From Erysipelothrix sp. (lineage in GTDB: Bacteria > Bacillota_I > Bacilli_A > Erysipelotrichales > Erysipelotrichaceae): a DNA stretch of 9,583 nt. The stretch is taken from NCBI GenBank assembly GCA_012512495.1, contig JAAZEC010000161.1:1-9583 (forward strand), given 5' to 3'. Below are positions 1 to 4,973 of this stretch, one piece after another; within the stretch, counting starts at the first letter, position 1, and each line of letters begins with the position of its first letter. A program made the position numbers and the translations under genes. The notes under the pieces were generated by a model. That model saw only the letters and a list, made by a program, of their open reading frames with translations. It did not search any database and had not been told where the DNA came from.

Positions 1-741
1 ACCGACGTCTTTCCAGTAGCCCTTAAAGCGGTAGGCATGAAGCTTCTTATTTGATCGTATGTATTCGGGAATAATGTCTTTACCAAAATCGTGGTTTGAT
101 TTCTCATTCTTCTTATCGGCCAGGAGTGTCTTGCGAAGTATTAGCCAGTCGAAGATATAGATACCCATTGAAGCAAGGTTGGATTTAGGCTTTTCTGGCT
201 TTTCTTCAAACTCAATAATGACATCATCTTCGTCAACGTTCATGATACCAAAGCGTGAGGCTTCTTCTAGTGATACCTCCAAGACGCCAATGGTTGCTAG
301 GGCTTTATTGTTTAGGTGACACTCTAGCATCTTGGCGTAGTCCATCTTGTAGATGTGGTCGCCAGAGAGGATTAACACATGTTCAGGATTCATTTGGTCA
401 ATGAAGTCGATGTTTTGTGTGATCGCATCCGCCGTTCCTAAGTAGAGGCCGAACCCATCGTTTCTTTCACGTGGTGGCAAGACATAGATGCCGCTGTCCC
501 GACCATCGAGACCCCATCGTTGGTCCTGGGCGACGTATGAGTTTAGGAAAATACTTTCGTATTGTGTCAAAACCCCTACGACATTAATGCTGGAATTGGC
601 ACAATTACTTAACGGATAGTCAATTATTCGGTACTTTCCTCCGAAAGTAACCGCAGGCTTGGCGACTTTTTCTGTTAGCTCAAAAAGCCGCGAGCCCCTT
701 CCGCCCGCAAGTATCATGGCAATCATTGTGTTTTTAACCAT
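1..741 (-). CDS. glgC: Glucose-1-phosphate adenylyltransferase (ADP-glucose pyrophosphorylase), partial, C-terminus off the left edge
   Basis: The gene makes ADP-glucose from glucose-1-phosphate and ATP, the committing step of bacterial glycogen synthesis, in the cytoplasm. The 247 visible residues cover most of the nucleotidyltransferase domain. Seen: the pyrophosphorylase loop LAGGRGSRL (residues 11-19), KPAVTFGGKYRIIDYPLSNC (28-47), GTADAI (102-107), the catalytic and metal-binding LSGDHIYKMDY (125-135, Asp128), FEEKPEKPKSNLASMGIYIF (178-197), HDFGKDIIP (217-225) and GYWKDVG at the edge. The match to the Bacillus GlgC pattern is close throughout, including Ser instead of Thr in GGRGSRL. 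Family members run to about 380-420 residues, so the last third or so, a left-handed beta-helix domain, lies outside. The ATG at 741 is chosen because AAGGAGG sits 9 nt upstream. A cre-like box lies in its promoter region. Other glg genes may follow to the left, but none is visible. Confidence 0.96.
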   Translation of the reverse strand, partial: MVKNTMIAMILAGGRGSRLFELTEKVAKPAVTFGGKYRIIDYPLSNCANSSINVVGVLTQYESIFLNSYVAQDQRWGLDGRDSGIYVLPPRERNDGFGLYLGTADAITQNIDFIDQMNPEHVLILSGDHIYKMDYAKMLECHLNNKALATIGVLEVSLEEASRFGIMNVDEDDVIIEFEEKPEKPKSNLASMGIYIFDWLILRKTLLADKKNEKSNHDFGKDIIPEYIRSNKKLHAYRFKGYWKDVG

Positions 742-750
742 TTGTACGTT

Positions 751-757
751 CCTCCTT
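751..757 (-). promoter_or_regulatory. Shine-Dalgarno site of glgC
   Basis: AAGGAGG on the minus strand lies 9 nt upstream of the ATG at 741. It is a near-perfect anti-16S match and fixes the glgC start. Confidence 0.85.
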
Positions 758-775
758 ATACCTGTTCTTTATTTT

Positions 776-806
776 ATTATACAATATAACCGCTTACATT
801 TGTTAA
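776..806 (-). promoter_or_regulatory. Probable glgC promoter
   Basis: On the minus strand a perfect -10 box TATAAT (781..776) is preceded by TTAACA (806..801) with a 19-nt spacer, longer than ideal. A perfect TTGACA also occurs farther upstream (818..813). It is too far from TATAAT, and 24 nt from a second AT-rich box TATATT (788..783), so the exact -35 element is uncertain. The promoter lies between the folT terminator and the glgC ribosome binding site, which suggests independent transcription of glgC. Confidence 0.5.
785..798 (-). promoter_or_regulatory. cre-like operator (CcpA or other LacI-family site) in the glgC promoter
   Basis: The minus strand reads TGTAAGCGGTTATA. Against the cre consensus TGWAANCGNTNWCA this has one mismatch (T for C at position 13), and it keeps the central CG. 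The box lies between the TTAACA and TATAAT elements, where a bound repressor would block polymerase. Family knowledge: CcpA with phosphorylated HPr binds such boxes to repress or activate carbon-metabolism genes. Control of glgC by CcpA is inferred. A local LacI-type regulator such as MalR could bind a similar site. Confidence 0.55.
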
Positions 807-816
807 ATGATTTGTC

Positions 817-843
817 AAAAAAAGAACAAAGCTAGCTTTGTTC
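817..843 (-). terminator. Intrinsic terminator of the ung-folC-folT operon
   Basis: A perfect 20-bp palindrome (824-843, GAACAAAG-CTAG-CTTTGTTC) is followed on the minus strand by seven consecutive T (823..817). It folds as an 8-bp stem with a CTAG loop. The TAG stop codon of the folT-like gene (834..832) lies in the loop region, so the gene ends inside its own terminator. There is no T-tract on the plus strand, so termination should be one-directional. Confidence 0.85.
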
Positions 844-1671
844 GTGGTAGTTTGAGAGCAATCGCTTGAAAACCAGACGATAGAGCAACTGTCCAATGAC
901 GACGTAGACGAAAATCATCAGAATGGCTTCGACAACGCGAGGGGCCATGTAGACAATCCATGGTAATTCAAACATGATGGAGAGCCATAGTGAGGTGAGT
1001 ATCATCTGGATGATGACTTCGCATAGGACCACGACGGTCGTGAAGCGGGACATGAAGAACTTCTCTTTCTCATCTTCAATATGGTTCTGGATTCTGTAAA
1101 GGTAAATAATAATAATGAAGGCTAAGACAAAGATAACGAGGCTGGAGATAATCTTGATGGGAAGCGTCAGCGTGAAGACCTCACCGCTTAAGCGGATGGT
1201 GTTGTTGAGACTCAAATACATGATGGCAATGACGCTAACGATGGCGATGAAGGTCTGGGTCAAGAAGGTCATGAACTTGGCTGAGAGCTTGTTCTTATTT
1301 GAGAACACAAAGCCAGCAATGACACCGGTTAATACTAGGTTCAGGGTGAAGCCGAAAAACGGATAGGCGACTCCTGAGAACATGAGTTGTAATAGGTCGG
1401 TTGTGAGTCCGGCAATGAAGCCCCAGGCTGGTCCGAAGAGGATTCCGGCAAACATGATGGGGATGGTGTCGAACTTGATTTCAAAACTCTCGGGTCCAAA
1501 GATTGGTAGCGAGATGGTGAGATAGCGGGTTCCTAAGGCTATCGCAATTATAATCAGCATGGATACGAGAGTGAGGGTTTGTGTTTTCAGTTCGAACTTG
1601 GTGTATCGAAAAATGAAAATCCCTAAGACGACCATGAATGCTACAATGGCTACTTGCGCAAATATTGGCAT
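832..1671 (-). CDS. folT: ECF transporter S component, FolT-like (folate), enlarged
   Basis: This is an integral membrane protein, probably the substrate-binding S component that joins a shared EcfT-EcfA module to import folate. The family signature is clear: KFDTIPIMFAGILFGPAWGF (66-85), then AGLTTDLLQL (87-96), then YPFFGFTLNLVLTGVIAGFV (103-122), followed near the C-terminus by TSLWL (226-230) and a PRVVEAILM segment (244-252) typical of the last helix. At 279 residues it is much longer than the roughly 170-190 of usual FolT proteins. An extra hydrophobic helix sits at about 3-21, and two more at about 135-153 and 168-192, separating core helices 4 and 5. The start has AAAGGAG 7 nt upstream, inside the end of folC, with one base between the genes. 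Placement right after folC supports folate as substrate, but specificity is inferred. No EcfT or EcfA gene is in the window. Confidence 0.8.
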   Translation of the reverse strand: MPIFAQVAIVAFMVVLGIFIFRYTKFELKTQTLTLVSMLIIIAIALGTRYLTISLPIFGPESFEIKFDTIPIMFAGILFGPAWGFIAGLTTDLLQLMFSGVAYPFFGFTLNLVLTGVIAGFVFSNKNKLSAKFMTFLTQTFIAIVSVIAIMYLSLNNTIRLSGEVFTLTLPIKIISSLVIFVLAFIIIIYLYRIQNHIEDEKEKFFMSRFTTVVVLCEVIIQMILTSLWLSIMFELPWIVYMAPRVVEAILMIFVYVVIGQLLYRLVFKRLLSNYHEQS

Positions 1672-1672
1672 A

Positions 1673-2908
1673 TTATCTCTCCTTTAGGTATTGTCTGACG
1701 TCTGATATGAAGTAGAGAGAGCCGGTTATTACGAGGATTCCCCCTCCAGCCTCCGCATGGTTGATACCTTGTTCGATCGCTTCCTTATAGTCTTTGATGG
1801 ATTGAACCTTGTGGTTTTTCGCAAGATTCTCGGTGGTTGATGCTCGCTTGAAAGTGAACTCGGTCACGATAATGTCGTTTGTCACTAATTCTAGTTTCTT
1901 TAACATTTTATCATAGTTCTTATCTTCCAAGGCACTAAAGACAATCGTGATCGGTTGATAGAAGTAACTGAGGGTCTTAGCTAGTTCATCAATCCCCGCT
2001 TCATTGTGTGCCCCATCGATAAAGATAGGTGGTGTTTCACTCATCTTTTCGAAGCGGCCTTGCCAGAAGGTATTCTTAAGACCAGTTAGAATCGATTCCT
2101 GACTGATTTTTACCAACTGGTGTTCATTGAGTTGGTACGCTGTTTCGTAGGCTAGCTTTGAGTTGTCAATTTGATAGAGCGCGACCGTAGGTATCTCGAC
2201 CTGTTGATCACGATAGGTGTACACAATACTGTTGCCATAAATCTGATAGTGCTTGACTGGTTCTGGCATGATGACTTCACGCTGAGCCTTATCTTTGAAG
2301 ATCTGAAGGAGGACTGGATTCTTTTCACCTGTTAAGACCAGACCGGTCTCTTTGATGATTCCCGCCTTTTCATGAGCTATTTCTGCCAAAGTATTCCCCA
2401 ATATCTGCATATGGTCATAGCCAATGTTGGTAATGACTGAGCAGATTGGATTGACGATGTTGGTGGCGTCGATTCTACCACCAAGTCCAACTTCAAAGAT
2501 TGCGAGGTCAACTTCTTGTTCGATGAAATAGTTGACGGCGATGAAGACATCAATCTCGAACATACTGATGGAGAACTCTTCCCAGTAGGGTGTCGTTAGG
2601 TTGATATGGCGTAAAAGATCCTCGTCGGATATTGGGATGTTGTTGATTTTAAAGCGGTCGTGGTGGCTTATGAGGTGAGGTGAGGTGAAGGTGGCTACTT
2701 TGTAGCCTTGGGTCTGTAGGATTGAACGGAGGTAGTCGGTCGTGGAACCTTTGCCGTTAGTTCCTCCGATGTGAATGATGGTCAGTTGATCTTGAGGGTT
2801 GTTAAGCCTGTTGGCTAGGTTACGTATGTTTTCGAACTTGTATTCAGTAATAAATTGATTGCGCTCCATGAGCACTTCCAAAGCGTTTTGGATGTTGTTA
2901 AATTTCAT
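1673..2908 (-). CDS. folC: Folylpolyglutamate synthase / dihydrofolate synthase
   Basis: This cytoplasmic Mur-ligase-family enzyme adds glutamate to (dihydro)folates with ATP, which retains them in the cell; some homologues also make dihydrofolate from dihydropteroate. At 411 residues it has the normal length. Seen in order: the P-loop HIGGTNGKGST (46-56), TSPHL (75-79), EVGLGGRIDATN (139-150), NIGYDHMQILG (161-171) and the HEKAGIIK segment (179-186) with the lysine usually carbamylated in this family, FWQGRFE (281-287), DGAHN (298-302) and GSLYFISDVR (396-405). The ATG at 2908 shares a base with the ung stop (TAATG) and has GGAG 9 nt upstream. It is followed after 1 nt by the folT-like gene, so salvage (uptake) and retention (polyglutamylation) of folate appear coupled. 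Whether it has the dihydrofolate synthase activity cannot be read from sequence. Confidence 0.95.
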   Translation of the reverse strand: MKFNNIQNALEVLMERNQFITEYKFENIRNLANRLNNPQDQLTIIHIGGTNGKGSTTDYLRSILQTQGYKVATFTSPHLISHHDRFKINNIPISDEDLLRHINLTTPYWEEFSISMFEIDVFIAVNYFIEQEVDLAIFEVGLGGRIDATNIVNPICSVITNIGYDHMQILGNTLAEIAHEKAGIIKETGLVLTGEKNPVLLQIFKDKAQREVIMPEPVKHYQIYGNSIVYTYRDQQVEIPTVALYQIDNSKLAYETAYQLNEHQLVKISQESILTGLKNTFWQGRFEKMSETPPIFIDGAHNEAGIDELAKTLSYFYQPITIVFSALEDKNYDKMLKKLELVTNDIIVTEFTFKRASTTENLAKNHKVQSIKDYKEAIEQGINHAEAGGGILVITGSLYFISDVRQYLKER

Positions 2909-3558
2909 TAATCGGTTCTCCAGTCTATGGGTTGTATGTTTAGTTCAGTCAATAGCTTATTTGTTTTTGAAAAGGGCTTGGAGCCAAAGAAACCTCGGTA
3001 GGCTGACAAGGGTGATGGGTGTGGGGACTTGATAACATGGTGGTTGTATTTGAGGGCTAGTTCCTCGAACTTTCTAGCGTGACTTCCCCACAGGATGAAG
3101 ATAAGATCTTGTTTATTCTGAGCGAGCAGCTCAATCGCATTCCTAGTGAAGATCTCCCAGCCGATACCCTGATGGGATAAAGGTTGGTTCTGTCGCACGG
3201 TAAGGGTCGTATTCAGTAATAGGACGCCTTGTTGTGCCCAGCTTAGTAATGAACCCGAGGTGTTGTGGATATGTTCATCATCTGCGAGCTCTTTGAAGAT
3301 GTTGATGAGGCTCTTGGGTAGGCGTGTGTGCTCTGGGACAGAGAAGCTTAACCCCATAGCTTGGCCTGGCTGATGGTATGGATCTTGGCCAATGATAACG
3401 ACCTTGGTGCTCTCGAAAGGAGTTTGGTCGAAGGCATTGAACCATAATTCTTGAGGTGGATAGATGGTAAATTCATTTAATTCCTGTTGAAGGGTTTGAG
3501 TGAGCTGTTGGAAATAGGGATACTCCTGTTGTCCCTGAATGAAGTCTGCCCAGTTCAT
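2908..3558 (-). CDS. ung: Uracil-DNA glycosylase, family 1
   Basis: The enzyme excises uracil from DNA and so starts base excision repair of deaminated cytosine or misincorporated dUMP. All family-1 motifs are present. Numbered from an in-frame ATG at 3576, these are the water-activating GQDPYH (63-68, Asp65), GLSFSV (75-80), LLNTTLTV (120-127, Asn122 for uracil recognition) and HPSPLSAYRGFFGSKPFS (186-203, catalytic His186 and the leucine intercalation loop). The start is ambiguous. The ATG at 3576 gives 222 residues, while the ATG at 3558 gives 216 and overlaps the upstream stop as ATGA. I prefer 3558 because of that coupling arrangement and because homologues usually begin shortly before the NW motif. 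Neither ATG has a strong Shine-Dalgarno. The stop overlaps the folC start. Confidence 0.93.
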   Translation of the reverse strand: MNWADFIQGQQEYPYFQQLTQTLQQELNEFTIYPPQELWFNAFDQTPFESTKVVIIGQDPYHQPGQAMGLSFSVPEHTRLPKSLINIFKELADDEHIHNTSGSLLSWAQQGVLLLNTTLTVRQNQPLSHQGIGWEIFTRNAIELLAQNKQDLIFILWGSHARKFEELALKYNHHVIKSPHPSPLSAYRGFFGSKPFSKTNKLLTELNIQPIDWRTD

Positions 3559-4865
3559 TGGTACTGTTCTATCCATTCTTGGTAGTTTTCAACAATCTCA
3601 TCCTGGGCTTCTTCTGGGGTCATTCTGTGCGCATAAACCTCTTTGATGGTCTCGACAATGTCGATATCATCAAAAACGTCCCATAGTAACTTATCTGAAT
3701 GATTGGGTATCGCTACGAGTGGTTTGGTACGGGCTTGATTATGACCTAGTGCTTGTTGGGACTTGTCCAGTGGGATATCGATGGTTCTGAGCTGTTGGGA
3801 ATTGATGGCTGGAATCTTGTCGGTGGTATTGGTGATGATTTGTGTCGCGGATGGGGAACGAAGGAAAGTTAATACTTCGTGGGCGGCTGATGGGTAGCGG
3901 GTACTTTCATGCATGACCCACCCTTCTACAGAAGCGATGTGATTGGGCTGAATATCATTATAGCGTGGGTAGGCAGTGAATAGGTAGTCGCTTTGGGTGA
4001 TTGATTGAATAAACTCAAGGTCGACATAGGGCTTACTTAGAGAGATAGGACTGGTTTGTTCGACGAGGACGGTGTCAAACTGCCAGACGAAATGATTGGG
4101 ATCGTTGGTGGGATTCTTTGTGTCCCAGATGGTGTTGCCTAGTGTCTCAATGAACTTGAGTCCATTGAGGAAGTGTTCGCTGTCGAAGTTAGCATCACTA
4201 AGTTCATAGTTTGAGAAAGGATACCAGTTATCGATGGTGAGTAGTGGATAGAGCGTATCAAAATCGTCTAACACGAGTGGGAAGATAACTTCGTAACTCG
4301 AAGATAACATTGCTTGTGATTGTATGATTTTCTCGAAAGAGATAAGGCTATTTTCCGAGAGGTTATTGTTAGTGAGTGAGGTCTGGTCGATGATGAATAA
4401 ATCACCGGAGATGAAGGCTGGAATGAAGACAGGGTTATTACGGTTAAGATCTTCCGCGAGCCCTATGTCGACTTGCTTTGCGACTAGGGGCATTATTTCC
4501 GAATTGAGTGGATATAATGAAGCGATGGATAGCGCTGCGTGGGTGGCTTCTAGTAGAAAAATATCTTCACCGACAGAGCTAACTTGATCGGCACTCACTG
4601 CCTTGCCGACATCTATTTGTAGAACGTTGGGTGCTTGTGGATACTCCTGTTTCCACAATTCTTCTAACTGGGTTTTGGCTTCTTGATTGGGAACACGGAT
4701 TAGCACAGAGGCGTTTGGTTCAAACTCAAAAGATTCCGCTTTAATATTAAAACAGACTGGGGTGTTTTCCAGCGAACATTCGTTGATATTAATGCTGTAT
4801 CTTATGACAAAAATCGTTAATATGACGACTACTAAGGGGATAATTACCTGCGCTATTTTTCTCAT
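3555..4865 (-). CDS. Membrane-anchored extracellular solute-binding-like protein (sugar-binding type)
   Basis: From the ATG at 4865 the product is 436 residues. It has one N-terminal hydrophobic segment (about residues 5-22, after MRK) and then a long soluble part with few basic residues, as expected for a protein held on the outer face of the membrane. There is no lipobox (no L-x-x-C) at the end of the hydrophobic stretch, so it looks like an uncleaved anchor. Two cysteines (30 and 38) could form a disulfide. The C-terminal half fits ABC sugar-binding proteins: GWVMHESTRYPSAAHEVLTF (315-334), then a segment ending in KIPAINS (350-356), and the ending TPEEAQDEIVENYQEWIEQY (416-435). The ligand is unknown; maltodextrin is suggested only by neighbours. 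It is first in the operon with ung, folC and folT, and divergent from the maltosyltransferase. An upstream in-frame TTG at 4916 would add 17 residues but has no good ribosome binding site. Confidence 0.72.
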   Translation of the reverse strand: MRKIAQVIIPLVVVILTIFVIRYSININECSLENTPVCFNIKAESFEFEPNASVLIRVPNQEAKTQLEELWKQEYPQAPNVLQIDVGKAVSADQVSSVGEDIFLLEATHAALSIASLYPLNSEIMPLVAKQVDIGLAEDLNRNNPVFIPAFISGDLFIIDQTSLTNNNLSENSLISFEKIIQSQAMLSSSYEVIFPLVLDDFDTLYPLLTIDNWYPFSNYELSDANFDSEHFLNGLKFIETLGNTIWDTKNPTNDPNHFVWQFDTVLVEQTSPISLSKPYVDLEFIQSITQSDYLFTAYPRYNDIQPNHIASVEGWVMHESTRYPSAAHEVLTFLRSPSATQIITNTTDKIPAINSQQLRTIDIPLDKSQQALGHNQARTKPLVAIPNHSDKLLWDVFDDIDIVETIKEVYAHRMTPEEAQDEIVENYQEWIEQYQ

Positions 4866-4870
4866 ATTTT

Positions 4871-4874
4871 CTCC
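4871..4874 (-). promoter_or_regulatory. Shine-Dalgarno site that fixes the start of the solute-binding-like gene
   Basis: GGAG lies 5 nt upstream of the ATG at 4865. It supports that start over the in-frame TTG at 4916, which overlaps the predicted -35 box. Confidence 0.65.
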
Positions 4875-4887
4875 GATGTTTGAATCT

Positions 4888-4916
4888 ATCTTATCAAAAA
4901 TAAATTGATATCTCAA
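4888..4916 (-). promoter_or_regulatory. Promoter of the solute-binding/ung/folC/folT operon
   Basis: On the minus strand TTGAGA (4916..4911) and TAAGAT (4893..4888) are separated by exactly 17 nt. This gives 5 of 6 and 4 of 6 matches to the sigma-A consensus, about 15-20 nt upstream of the SD. The -35 box lies inside a short inverted repeat (4903-4918). Confidence 0.5.
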
Positions 4917-4918
4917 TT
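4903..4918. promoter_or_regulatory. Inverted repeat in the divergent promoter region (possible operator)
   Basis: AATTGA-TATC-TCAATT has perfect 6-bp arms around a 4-nt centre. It overlaps the -35 box of the minus-strand promoter and lies just upstream of the plus-strand promoter region, so a bound protein could affect both. It is AT-rich and short, so chance is possible. The binding protein is unknown. Confidence 0.35.
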
Positions 4919-4921
4919 AAC

Positions 4922-4950
4922 TTTCATCTAGATTGAAAATAATGTAAAAT
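4922..4950 (+). promoter_or_regulatory. Weak candidate promoter of the maltosyltransferase gene
   Basis: TTTCAT (4922-4927), 17 nt, then TAAAAT (4945-4950). The -10 box is a 5 of 6 match but the -35 box is poor, which suggests activator help or a different element. AGAGGGG (4962-4968) lies 5 nt before the ATG at 4974 and is a good Shine-Dalgarno. Confidence 0.4.
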
Positions 4951-4973
4951 ATCAGTATTGAAGAGGGGAAACT

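Noticed and set aside
813..818. Perfect TTGACA as the main -35 of glgC
   Set aside because: It is 24 nt from TATATT and farther from TATAAT, outside normal spacer range, and partly overlaps the T-tract of the upstream terminator; it is kept only as a note.
1115..1366. Plus-strand open frame of 83 codons opposite the FolT-like gene
   Set aside because: Its basic and methionine-rich composition arises from reading a membrane-protein gene backwards; no motif was seen and no supporting context.
2671..2685. Tandem TGAGG x3 in folC as a possible phase-variation repeat
   Set aside because: Three copies are too few for likely slippage, and the stretch encodes the conserved TSPHLISH region, so the codons are constrained.
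4866..4916. Upstream TTG start at 4916 for the solute-binding-like protein
   Set aside because: It lies within the predicted -35 box, lacks a good ribosome binding site, and would put 17 polar residues before the membrane anchor; the ATG at 4865 has GGAG.
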